In this document: piece after piece, positions 41,197 through 48,809 of the stretch
How positions within the stretch are numbered: the stretch's first letter is position 1
Layout of the letters: every line of letters begins with the position of its first letter
Assembly: GCF_004103825.1 (NCBI RefSeq)
Contig: NZ_RYFI01000002.1
Span: 133,018-197,017 of the forward strand
Origin: Hansschlegelia zhihuaiae
Lineage (GTDB): Bacteria > Pseudomonadota > Alphaproteobacteria > Rhizobiales > Methylopilaceae
Length of the DNA stretch: 64,000 nucleotides
Reading direction: 5' to 3'
The notes under the pieces: generated by a model
What the model was told of the DNA's origin: nothing
Database searches by the model: none
What the model saw: only the letters and a program-made list of their open reading frames with translations
Position numbers and translations under genes: made by a program

Positions 41197-41482
41197 GGGG
41201 GTGATGAAGGTCGGCGACGTCGCCTTCGCGCGTGAGCTCGTCAGCGACCATGCCGTGGTGCGCTTCCTCGAGCGCGCCTGGGACGTCGACGTCGACCTGA
41301 TCCGCCACCAGATCGCGGTCGCCACGGCGCATGGCCGCGACGCGGCGGCGTTGCAGGGCTTCGAAAACTTCGACGTCGCCGTCGGGCGCGTACGCTTCGT
41401 GCTCAAGGAGGGACGGATCGTCACGGCGCTCGTCGACGAGCGGACGGGCGTGCCGCGGCTGAACCGGAGGTGCTTCCGGTGA
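41186..41482 (+). CDS. Phage hypothetical protein (HAVVRFLER family-like)
   Basis: 98 residues: SDHAVVRFLERAWDVDVDLI, then RVRFVLKEGRIVTALVDER. The pattern of a His-containing helix and a beta hairpin with IVTAL recalls small RelE/DUF4258-like folds seen in phages, but I cannot confirm a toxin-like fold. GTGA overlap with the second methyltransferase gene. Confidence 0.6.
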   Translation: MSSEGVMKVGDVAFARELVSDHAVVRFLERAWDVDVDLIRHQIAVATAHGRDAAALQGFENFDVAVGRVRFVLKEGRIVTALVDERTGVPRLNRRCFR

Positions 41483-42171
41483 CCCTCCCGCGCGGCGCCC
41501 GGGCGATCATGGCGAGCCGGCGCGAGCCGCCGACGTCGCTCGACTTTTTCCCGACGCCGCCCTGGGCGACGCGCGCGCTCGTCGAATACGTGCTCGAGCC
41601 GAACGGCTTCGAGCCCAAGCTGATGCGGGCCTGGGATCCATGTTGCGGCGAAGGCCACATGGCCGAAACCCTCAAGGAGAGCTTTGGGGACGTCGAGGCT
41701 TCGGACATCTTCGACTACGGCCGCGGTTACCGCCTCGCCGACGTGCTCGAGACGGGCGTGATCTACGACAACCGCGCCGACCTCGTCATCACGAACCCGC
41801 CCTTCAACATCGCATTGGACATCGCGCTCGCGGTCCTCTCGCGCTGGCGCTTCGAAGGCCTCTTCCTGTTGATGCGCACCAGCTGGCTGGAGAGCGAGGA
41901 GCGCTATCGGAAGCTGTTCTCGTTCTATCCGCCCGACGTGTTCGCGCCGTTCGTCGAGCGCGTGCCGATGGTGAAGGGGCGCTACGATCCGAAGGCGAGC
42001 TCGGCGACGTCGTACGCCTGGATCGGTTGGATGAACCCCGAGACGTTCCGGGCGTCTGCCGGGCCCGCCATCACCTTCATCCCGCCCTGCCGCAAGCGCC
42101 TGGAGACCAAGGCCGACATCCGCCGCTGGTGCGCGCCGGCCGCCGCGCCGCTGTTCGACGGGGCGCCATGA
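41479..42171 (+). CDS. Second phage DNA methyltransferase, NPPF type
   Basis: 230 residues, N6-adenine-type. Motif I is WDPCCGEGHMAETLKE (about 52-67) and motif IV is ITNPPFNIALDIAL (about 107-120), giving the gamma/Dam-like order, in contrast to the DPPY enzyme at 38648. Similar proteins are common in Mu-like phages. GTG 41479 overlaps the previous stop; ATG 41509 is the alternative start. Target sequence unknown. Confidence 0.87.
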   Translation: MTLPRGARAIMASRREPPTSLDFFPTPPWATRALVEYVLEPNGFEPKLMRAWDPCCGEGHMAETLKESFGDVEASDIFDYGRGYRLADVLETGVIYDNRADLVITNPPFNIALDIALAVLSRWRFEGLFLLMRTSWLESEERYRKLFSFYPPDVFAPFVERVPMVKGRYDPKASSATSYAWIGWMNPETFRASAGPAITFIPPCRKRLETKADIRRWCAPAAAPLFDGAP

Positions 42172-42563
42172 GCTATCCCGAGCCGCCGGTGCCCGAGAAT
42201 CTCGCGGCTTACGTCGACGCCATGGGGCGGCAGCTCGCCGTGCGGTTCCTGCTGCGCTTCGGTGGCGGCTATCTTGCTCTTTCGGCAAATCCGAGATCAG
42301 GATCGCCGGTCGTCGAGCTGATCGGCGAGCGCGCCGCCCGCGCGCTGTTCGAACGGCTCAGCGCGCGGTCCGGCCGATCGCAGGTTCGCGTGCCGACCGA
42401 TCGGCGCTGGATCGCCCGGCAGATGAAGTCGGACAAGGCGTCGACCTCGGAGATCGCCCGCACCCTGCACGTCAGCGACGTGACGGTGCGGAAGTATCTC
42501 GGCGACGCCGATCCGGAAGGCCTGCGGGCCGCCCTCCGCGCCCGCCAGCTCCGGCTGTTCTGA
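42168..42563 (+). CDS. Mor-like transcription activator
   Basis: 131 residues. The N-terminal dimerisation part reads YVDAMGRQLAVRFLLRFGGG and VELIGERAARALFERLSA. The C-terminal HTH (SEIARTLHVSDVTVRKYLGD) fits the Mor/C family, which binds as a dimer to switch on middle or late phage promoters. It ends seven bases before the first copy of the repeated late-promoter-like element (42570), its likely target. No separate C gene was found before the structural genes. Confidence 0.87.
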   Translation: MSYPEPPVPENLAAYVDAMGRQLAVRFLLRFGGGYLALSANPRSGSPVVELIGERAARALFERLSARSGRSQVRVPTDRRWIARQMKSDKASTSEIARTLHVSDVTVRKYLGDADPEGLRAALRARQLRLF

Positions 42564-42569
42564 TCCGCG

Positions 42570-42614
42570 CCTCACAACAGGCTTGCGAATTACGGCCGCC
42601 CGCCCGTTCGGGCA
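42570..42614 (+). promoter_or_regulatory. Candidate late promoter, copy 1 (lysis/terminase operon)
   Basis: The 27 bases 42570-42596 (CCTCACAACAGG then CTTGCGAATTACGGC) are repeated exactly at 50666-50692. GTTCGGGCA follows at the same +36 offset (42606-42614 and 50702-50710) after nine unconserved bases. Both copies stand in a gap directly before a gene block, here 69 bases before the endolysin ATG. Probably activated by the Mor-like protein; the exact -10 is uncertain. Confidence 0.72.
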
Positions 42615-42646
42615 TCTCTGGTCGCGACCAGCGGCGATCGAGCCGC

Positions 42647-42668
42647 TTTCGAAACCCTTTCGAATCGC
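42647..42668. repeat. 11-bp-period TTCRAA array, site D (two units)
   Basis: TTTCGAAACCC (42647-42657) directly followed by TTTCGAATCGC (42658-42668), between late promoter copy 1 and the endolysin start at 42683. A protein bound here would lie in the transcribed leader. Confidence 0.65.
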
Positions 42669-42682
42669 GCCGGAGCCTGTCG

Positions 42683-43375
42683 ATGACCGAAGCCCCCTGG
42701 CTCGCCGCCGCGCGCAAGGATCTCGGCCTCAAGGAGATCGTCGGCTCCCGCCATGAGCCGCGGGTCGTCGCGTTCTTCGCCGAGTCGGGCGCCGCCTGGG
42801 TCAAGGACGACGAGACCGCCTGGTGCGCGGCCTTCGTGGGCGCGAAGCTCGCCGAGATCGGGATCTCGGGCACCGGCAAGCTCAACGCCCGGTCCTATCT
42901 CGACTGGGGCGCAGCCCTCACCAAGCCGGCGCCGGGCGCGATCGTCGTCTTCAAGCGCGGCTCCTCGAGCTGGGAAGGCCATGTCGCCTTCTATCTCGGC
43001 GAGACCGCGACCACGATCCGCGTGCTCGGCGGCAACCAGGCCAACGCGGTGACCGAGGCTGCTTACGCCAAGTCGAGCCTGCTCGGCTATCGCTGGCCCG
43101 CCGGCTTTGCGCTCCCCATCGGCGGTCCGGCCAAGCCCGCCGCGGCGCCCGGGCCGACCCTGCAGCTCGGCTCGAAGGGCGAGGCCGTGAAGTCGCTGCA
43201 GAGCGGCCTCAACGCGCTTGGCGCGAAGCCCGCGCTCGTCGTCGACGGCGATTTCGGCCCGATGACCCGGTCGGCCGTCATCGCCTTCCAGAAGGGCCGC
43301 CAGCTCGCGCCGGACGCCATCGTCGGGCCGAAGACCTGGACGGCCTTCGACACCGCCATCGCGCAGCTCGGCTGA
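42683..43375 (+). CDS. Endolysin: NlpC/P60-CHAP-like amidase/peptidase with peptidoglycan-binding domain
   Basis: 230 residues. Residues 1-140 match the TIGR02594-type cysteine peptidase: WCAAFVGAKLAEIGISGTGK (catalytic Cys in AWCAAF), GHVAFYLGE (catalytic His). Residues ~155-228 are a PG_binding_1 domain (GEAVKSLQSGLNALGAKP, DGDFGPMTRSAVIAFQKG). It degrades the cell wall at lysis. No signal peptide; export would depend on the holin next door. Confidence 0.9.
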   Translation: MTEAPWLAAARKDLGLKEIVGSRHEPRVVAFFAESGAAWVKDDETAWCAAFVGAKLAEIGISGTGKLNARSYLDWGAALTKPAPGAIVVFKRGSSSWEGHVAFYLGETATTIRVLGGNQANAVTEAAYAKSSLLGYRWPAGFALPIGGPAKPAAAPGPTLQLGSKGEAVKSLQSGLNALGAKPALVVDGDFGPMTRSAVIAFQKGRQLAPDAIVGPKTWTAFDTAIAQLG

Positions 43376-43388
43376 GGAGGCCAACGCC

Positions 43389-43604
43389 ATGACCCTGCAG
43401 GGTTCGAAGTCCAAGAAGTCGTCGCTCACGATCTGGGCGGGAGCTCTCGGAGCATTGGTGGGCATCGGCGGCGGAGCCCTCGGCTTGACCGTCACGGAAG
43501 CGGACGTGTCCGAGCTCGTGGGCGCTGGAGCGGCGATCTTCGCTGGCGTCGGCGGCGTCATTGCCGTGATCGGCCGGATCCGGGCCACCAAGACGGTCCG
43601 GTGA
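43389..43604 (+). CDS. Holin-like small membrane protein
   Basis: 71 residues with two hydrophobic segments (LTIWAGALGALVGIGGGALG and LVGAGAAIFAGVGGVIAVIG) separated by a short acidic loop, and a basic C-terminus. It lies 13 bases after the endolysin gene. A class II-type holin is the best reading. Confidence 0.75.
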   Translation: MTLQGSKSKKSSLTIWAGALGALVGIGGGALGLTVTEADVSELVGAGAAIFAGVGGVIAVIGRIRATKTVR

Positions 43605-43608
43605 GGCC

Positions 43609-44067
43609 ATGTACGCCCATGCGTCGCGCGCCGATCGAGCGGAGCGATCCATGACCCATCGCATCGATCGCGGTCTCGAAGGCGTGCTGCGCTTCGTCGG
43701 CTGGCTGTTCTCCCGGCCCGCGCTCGGAATCGACCTCGGATTGATGGCGATCGCCTTCGGCTGGGTCGCGGTGTTCATCGCGAACCCGGCCGTGCTCGAC
43801 GCGACGCAGTTCGCGCTGATGAGGACGATCAATCGCGAGGCCTGGGTCGCCATCCTATCGATGATCGGCCTGGCGCACGCCATCGGCATGGCGAGCCCCT
43901 GGCGGCTGAAGGTGTTGCGCGTCGTCGCCCTGTTCGCCTCGGGATGGCTCTGGCTCGTGGTGGGGACGACGTTTGCGCCTCACCTCGTCACCGGGGCCCC
44001 GACCTACGTCACTATCGGCTTCGGAGCACTGATCACGGCCCTCTACGTCTCGCGCCTGCGCGAGTGA
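43609..44067 (+). CDS. Phage membrane protein, four spans
   Basis: 152 residues with four membrane spans (about 38-58, 76-95, 100-120, 126-146). ATG 43609 has GTGAGG upstream; ATG 43651 is possible. It sits in the lysis block after the holin and may assist lysis. No family recognised. Confidence 0.68.
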   Translation: MYAHASRADRAERSMTHRIDRGLEGVLRFVGWLFSRPALGIDLGLMAIAFGWVAVFIANPAVLDATQFALMRTINREAWVAILSMIGLAHAIGMASPWRLKVLRVVALFASGWLWLVVGTTFAPHLVTGAPTYVTIGFGALITALYVSRLRE

Positions 44068-44070
44068 GCG

Positions 44071-44499
44071 ATGGAGGCGTTCGCCGACCTATGGAATCTC
44101 GCTCAAAAGCTCGTCGGCGCCGGCGGCTGGCTGGCAAACCTCGCGGTCGCGATCGTCGGCGGCTTCGCGCTGCTGATGAAGATGCGGGGGATCGGCCGGG
44201 AGGATCGCGTCGGCGAGCAGCAGGCCAAGGCGGTCGAGCAGCAGGGATCGTTTCAGGAAAGGCTGCTCAAGGCGTTGGAACGGAGCGACGCCCGGGAGGC
44301 CCGGCTGTTCGAACGCATGGATCGGCTCTCCAGGGACAACGCCGTGCTGACCGCTGACGGCGCCGAGATGCGCGTCGAACTCGGTCTCGTGCGGAACCAA
44401 CTGCGGAACGTCACCGCTCTTCTGCGCCAGGTGCGCGATGGGTCGGTCGCGCCGGGCGCCATCGAAGTCCCAGAAACGCCGGCGCCGGGAGCAAGTTGA
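44071..44499 (+). CDS. Membrane-anchored coiled-coil phage protein, possible i-spanin
   Basis: 142 residues. One span near the N-terminus (WLANLAVAIVGGFALLM), then a long coiled coil (about 55-125) and a Pro-rich end. Topology and lysis-cassette position fit an Rz-like inner-membrane spanin; no Rz1-like lipoprotein frame was found inside, so this stays tentative. Overlaps the next gene by one base. Confidence 0.6.
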   Translation: MEAFADLWNLAQKLVGAGGWLANLAVAIVGGFALLMKMRGIGREDRVGEQQAKAVEQQGSFQERLLKALERSDAREARLFERMDRLSRDNAVLTADGAEMRVELGLVRNQLRNVTALLRQVRDGSVAPGAIEVPETPAPGAS

Positions 44500-44897
44500 T
44501 GGAGGAGCAGACCCTTCGATCGGCGCTCGTGATCATCGTGGTCATCACGCTCTGCGTCGCCTGTCTCGGCGTCATGTTCGGGGTGTGGAACCGCACCGCC
44601 CCGAAAAGGGCGCTGGAGCGCACGGATCTTCGGGTGGCCGAGCTCGACGGGCGTCTCGACAAGATCGAGGACCGCGTCGTCGAGCTCGAAAGCCATGTGA
44701 AGCACCTGCCGACCAAGGACGACGTCCACAACATCGATCGCGGCCTCATCCACCTGACCGGGATCGTCGAGCAGCATGGCGAGCGCAGCATGGCCGTGCT
44801 GCGCAGCGTCGATCGGATCGAGAGCTTCCTGTTCAACCAGTCGCCGCCGCCGCTCGCGGCGCCGTCGATGACGACGCCTAGCAGGGAATCCGCATGA
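44499..44897 (+). CDS. DUF2730 family phage protein
   Basis: 132 residues. An N-terminal membrane span (ALVIIVVITLCVACLGVMFGVW) is followed by a coiled coil with VAELDGRLDKIEDRV and HLPTKDDVHNIDRGLIHL, typical of DUF2730 in Mu-like phages just before the terminase genes. Possibly a spanin or lysis accessory; function not established. Confidence 0.82.
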   Translation: MEEQTLRSALVIIVVITLCVACLGVMFGVWNRTAPKRALERTDLRVAELDGRLDKIEDRVVELESHVKHLPTKDDVHNIDRGLIHLTGIVEQHGERSMAVLRSVDRIESFLFNQSPPPLAAPSMTTPSRESA

Positions 44898-45193
44898 CGA
44901 CCGAATTCGCCCGCCACCTCGAGGAGGACGCCCGGCTCGTGATCCTGCGCGAGCTCTCCGCGCAGGTGAACAACACCCTCAACGAGTCGACGGTCACGGA
45001 CGTGCTCGAGCTCTGGGGCCATAACCGTTCGCGCGAATGGGTCCGGACCCAGATCCGCAAGCTCGGCGAGCTCGGCGCGGTGCGCGTCACGGATCGCAAC
45101 GGCTTCCTGATCTGCGAGCTCACCCAGGCCGGCATGGATCACGTCTCGCGGCGGAGCGTCATCGACGGCGTCAAGCGTCCCACCCTGAGGTGA
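44894..45193 (+). CDS. ArsR-like winged-helix phage protein (pre-terminase)
   Basis: 99 residues: EEDARLVILRELSAQVNNTL, SREWVRTQIRKLGELGAVRV (recognition helix) and a wing with LICELTQAGMDHV. A protein of this type nearly always lies between DUF2730 and DUF3486 in Mu-like phages. Role unknown. ATGA overlap with the preceding gene. Confidence 0.82.
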   Translation: MTTEFARHLEEDARLVILRELSAQVNNTLNESTVTDVLELWGHNRSREWVRTQIRKLGELGAVRVTDRNGFLICELTQAGMDHVSRRSVIDGVKRPTLR

Positions 45194-45198
45194 CGGCG

Positions 45199-45792
45199 AT
45201 GAATGAGACGGAGGGGCGCGGCCGCCTGTCGTCCATGGACCTCGTCCCCGATCACGCCCAGAGCGAGATCGTGTGGGCCATCCAGGAGCTGAACAAGCGC
45301 GAGCGCAGCCAGGAGGACATCCGCTTCGAGCTCAACGATCGGCTCGCAGCTCTCGGCGTCGGGCCGATCTCGAAGTCGGCGTTCAACCGCAGATCCATGC
45401 GGCTCGCCGCGCTCCGCAGGAAGATCACGATGTCGCGCGAGATCTTCGCCGGCCTCGCGGACGAGTTCACGGCCGACAAGGTCGACGAGAACACGGTCGC
45501 ACTCGGCGAGGTGATCAAGATGACGATCGCCGACCTGGTGTCGGACGGCGAGGACCGTTCGACGAAGGAGGTGCTCGACATCGCCCGCGCCTTCTCGGCG
45601 ATCACCACGGGCCAGAAGGCGTCGACCGAGCGCAGGCAGAAGATCCGGATCGAGGAGAAGGCGAAGGCCGCAGCCGCCATCGACACCCTGGTCAAAAACG
45701 CCGAAGAGACCGGGCAGCCGGTCGACAAGCTCGAAATGCTGCGGAAGATCCGCGAAGACGTCTACGGCGTGTTCGAGGCGCCGCCGGCGTGA
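45199..45792 (+). CDS. DUF3486 family protein, probable small terminase subunit
   Basis: 197 residues matching Mu gp27/DUF3486: SSMDLVPDHAQSEIVWAIQE, ELNDRLAALGVGPISKSAFN, RRSMRLAALRRKI. The N-terminal HTH-like helices fit recognition of phage DNA ends for packaging. The stop overlaps the large-subunit start (GTGA). Confidence 0.88.
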   Translation: MNETEGRGRLSSMDLVPDHAQSEIVWAIQELNKRERSQEDIRFELNDRLAALGVGPISKSAFNRRSMRLAALRRKITMSREIFAGLADEFTADKVDENTVALGEVIKMTIADLVSDGEDRSTKEVLDIARAFSAITTGQKASTERRQKIRIEEKAKAAAAIDTLVKNAEETGQPVDKLEMLRKIREDVYGVFEAPPA

Positions 45793-47192
45793 CCGCGACG
45801 TCTCGCCCAGCGCTTCAAATCTACGGCTACCAGCGACGCTGGCTGCTCGATAAATCGCGCTTCAAACTCGGAAAGTTCGCCCGGCAGACCGGCAAGACCT
45901 TCACGACGACGCTGGAGGTCGTCGACGACGGCTATGAGGCGGCCGTCCAGGAGCGACGGACGCGCTGGGTCATCCTATCGCGCGGCGAGCGCCAGGCGCG
46001 CGAAGCCATGGATGAAGGCGTCAAGCGGCACGCTCAGGCCTACAAGATCGCGCTCGACGCCCGGGAGTACGACTGGCAGGGCCAGGAGGGCTCCTACCGG
46101 GCGCTCGAGGTCGACTTGCCCTATGGCGGCCGCATCACGGCGCTGCCCGCGAACCCCGACACCGCCCGCGGCTTCTCGGCCAACGTCTTCCTCGACGAGT
46201 TCGCCTTTCACAAGGACAGCCACGCGATCTGGAAGGCGCTCTTTCCGGTGATCTCGGCGGGCTGGAAGCTCCGCGTCACGTCGACCCCGAACGGCAAGTC
46301 CGGGAAGTTCTACGAGATCGACACAGCCGACGACGAAACCTGGTCGCGTCACGTCGTCGATATCTACCAGGCCGTCGCCGACGGCCTGCCCCGGAACATT
46401 GAGGAGCTGCGCGCCGGCATCGCCGACGAGGACGCCTGGGCGCAGGAATACGAGCTGCAGTATCTCGACGAGGCGAGCGCCTGGCTCAGCTACGACCTGA
46501 TCACGTCCTGCGAGGAAGAGCGCGCCGGCGACCCGGCCCAGTACCAGGGCGGCCCGTGCTTCGTCGGCCGCGACATCGGCCGGCGCAACGACCTCCACGT
46601 CATCACCGTGCTCGAGCAGGTCGGCGACGTGCTCTGGGAGCGCGAGCGGATCGAGCAGAAGCGCAAGAGCTTCGCCGACATGGACGAGGCATTCGACGAG
46701 GTGATGCGCCGCTACCTGGTGGCGCGCGCCTGCGTCGACCAGACCGGCATGGGCGAGAAGGTCGTCGAGGACGCGCAGCGCCGCTACGGGACCCGGGTGG
46801 AGGGCGTGCTGTTCACCGGGCCGTCCAAGCTGATCATGGCGACCAGCGGCAAGGAGGCCTTCGAGGATCGGACGGTCCGGATCCCGATGGGCGACGCGCC
46901 CTACCGCGCGGATCTCCACAAGCTCCGCCGGGTCGCCTCGGCGACCGGCGCGCCGCGCTTCGTGGCCGAGCGCGACGACGACCACGCCGACCGCACCTGG
47001 GCGCTGTTTCTCGGGATCCACGCCGCGAGCGGACCGGTCACGGAATATGGCTACCGGCCGGTCACCGGCATGAACCGCCTGTCCGGCCCCCCCGGTCGCT
47101 ATGACGACGATTTCGACGCCGACGACCGAAGGTCGGATGCGCGCATGTTCCGCCCGCCGCTCGGCGCGCGGCTCCGCGGGGGAGGCATCTGA
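45789..47192 (+). CDS. Terminase large subunit (Mu gp28-like)
   Basis: 467 residues. ATPase: Walker A FARQTGKTF (about residue 35), Walker B ANVFLDEFAFHK (about 135) and the coupling motif TSTPNG. The RNase H-like nuclease domain begins with CFVGRDIGRRNDLHV (first Asp) and continues with ACVDQTGMGEKVVEDA. It drives headful-type packaging of Mu-like phage DNA. GTG 45789 overlaps the previous stop, and its end overlaps the portal ATG by one base. Confidence 0.93.
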   Translation: MTATSRPALQIYGYQRRWLLDKSRFKLGKFARQTGKTFTTTLEVVDDGYEAAVQERRTRWVILSRGERQAREAMDEGVKRHAQAYKIALDAREYDWQGQEGSYRALEVDLPYGGRITALPANPDTARGFSANVFLDEFAFHKDSHAIWKALFPVISAGWKLRVTSTPNGKSGKFYEIDTADDETWSRHVVDIYQAVADGLPRNIEELRAGIADEDAWAQEYELQYLDEASAWLSYDLITSCEEERAGDPAQYQGGPCFVGRDIGRRNDLHVITVLEQVGDVLWERERIEQKRKSFADMDEAFDEVMRRYLVARACVDQTGMGEKVVEDAQRRYGTRVEGVLFTGPSKLIMATSGKEAFEDRTVRIPMGDAPYRADLHKLRRVASATGAPRFVAERDDDHADRTWALFLGIHAASGPVTEYGYRPVTGMNRLSGPPGRYDDDFDADDRRSDARMFRPPLGARLRGGGI

Positions 47193-48808
47193 TGGCGGAA
47201 CGCACCCAGCTCGTCGACGCCTATGGCCGGCCGCTCCGCCGCGAGCGCCTGGTGGGCGAGAAGGCCGGCCCGACGCTGACCGGCGTCCGCTCGGTGCTCA
47301 CTGGCTATCCGGGCGACGGCCTGACGCCGGGGCGGGTCGCCGGCATCCTGCGCGCGGCCGATCAGGGCGACCCGCTCCGCTATCTGGAGCTCGCCGAGGC
47401 CGTCGAGGAACGCGACCTCCATTATGTCGGCGTGCTCGGCACGCGGAAGCGCTCGGTCTCCCAGCTCGACGTGACGATCGACGCGGCGGCCGACGACGCG
47501 GAGAGCGTCAAGCACGCGGACTTCGTCCGCGAATGGCTGAAGCGCGACGAACTGCAGGACGAGCTGTTCGACATGCTCGACGCGATCGGCAAGGGCTACT
47601 CGGTCACCGAGATCATCTGGGACTCGTCGGAAGGCCAGTTCGACGCCAAGCGCCTCGAGCATTGCGACCCGCGCTTCTTCATGCCGGACCGCCGCGACGG
47701 GACGACGCCGTTGCTCCGGACCGAGACCGGCGAGGAGCCGCTCGAGGCGGGCTGCTACGTTGTCGCGAAGATCCGCGCGAAGTCGGGGCTGCCGGTCCGT
47801 TCGGGCATCGGTCGGCTCGCGGTGTGGTCCTGGATGTTCAAGGCCTTCACCAATCGCGACTGGGCGATCTTCACACAGACCTTCGGCCAGCCGGTGCGCG
47901 TCGGCAAATACGGCCCCGGCGCGAGCGAAGACGACAAGGACACGCTGTTCCGGGCCGTTGCGAACATCGCCGGCGACTGCGCTGCCATTATCCCGGAATC
48001 GATGCTGATCGAGTTCGTCGAGTCGAAGAACGTCAGCGCCGGGTCGGATCTCTACCTGAAGCGCTGCGACTGGCTCGACCAGCAGATGTCGAAGGCGGTG
48101 CTCGGCCAGACCGGCACCACCGACGCGATCGCCGGCGGCCATGCGGTCGGGAAGACGCATCGCAATGTCCAGGAGGACATCGAGCGCGCCGACGCCAAGG
48201 CGCTCGCGGCCTGCCTCAACCGCGACCTGATCCCCCCGATGATCGGTCTGAACTTCGGGCCGCAGAAGAAGTATCCCAAGCTCAAGATCGGCCGCGAGGA
48301 GACGATCGACCTCAGTCTGCTGAAGGACTTCCTGCCGACCTTCGTGGCGATGGGCGGCCGCGTCGAGCGTTCCGTGGTCGGCGACAAGTTTGGCCTGCCG
48401 GACGCGCCCAAGGACGCCGAGATCCTGACGCCGCCCGTGGCGCCGAAAGCGGACGGCGATCCGGAGAAGGACCCAAAGGAAGGTCCCGAGAAAAGCTCGG
48501 AGAAGGATCCTAAGGCGAAGCCGCCGGCGGCCACCAGGACGGCCCTGCAGGCGCCCGAGCTCGGCCGCCCGGCCGATGCGATCGACGCCATGGTGGACCG
48601 GATCATCGCCGACCAGGGGTTTGAGCTCGTCGCGCCGATGATCGCGGGGCTCGAGGCGCGCCTCGCGGCCGCGACGTCGATGGACGAGGCGACGCGGATC
48701 CTCGCCGAGCAGCTCGCGACGATGGATGCGTCGAAGCTCGGCGAGATCCTCGCGCGCGCCGCCTTCGCGGCCGGGATCTCGGGCGCCGCGCGCGAACCGC
48801 TCGCCTGA
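47192..48808 (+). CDS. Portal protein, DUF935 family (Mu gp29-like)
   Basis: 538 residues. DUF935 markers: GLTPGRVAGILRAADQGDPL, ERDLHYVGVLGTRKRSV, SEGQFDAKRLEHCDPRFF, FTNRDWAIFTQTFGQPVRVG. It forms the dodecameric gate for DNA entry and exit at the head vertex. The C-terminal ~120 residues contain a Lys/Glu/Pro-rich linker, then a helical part. It directly follows the terminase gene. Confidence 0.93.
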   Translation: MAERTQLVDAYGRPLRRERLVGEKAGPTLTGVRSVLTGYPGDGLTPGRVAGILRAADQGDPLRYLELAEAVEERDLHYVGVLGTRKRSVSQLDVTIDAAADDAESVKHADFVREWLKRDELQDELFDMLDAIGKGYSVTEIIWDSSEGQFDAKRLEHCDPRFFMPDRRDGTTPLLRTETGEEPLEAGCYVVAKIRAKSGLPVRSGIGRLAVWSWMFKAFTNRDWAIFTQTFGQPVRVGKYGPGASEDDKDTLFRAVANIAGDCAAIIPESMLIEFVESKNVSAGSDLYLKRCDWLDQQMSKAVLGQTGTTDAIAGGHAVGKTHRNVQEDIERADAKALAACLNRDLIPPMIGLNFGPQKKYPKLKIGREETIDLSLLKDFLPTFVAMGGRVERSVVGDKFGLPDAPKDAEILTPPVAPKADGDPEKDPKEGPEKSSEKDPKAKPPAATRTALQAPELGRPADAIDAMVDRIIADQGFELVAPMIAGLEARLAAATSMDEATRILAEQLATMDASKLGEILARAAFAAGISGAAREPLA

Positions 48809-48809
48809 G

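Noticed and set aside
41360-41385. Further candidate TTCRAA pairs (for example near 41365, 42351 and 44316)
   Set aside because: The second unit is missing or the spacing is 9-10 rather than 11 bases; single TTCGAA occurrences were not counted.
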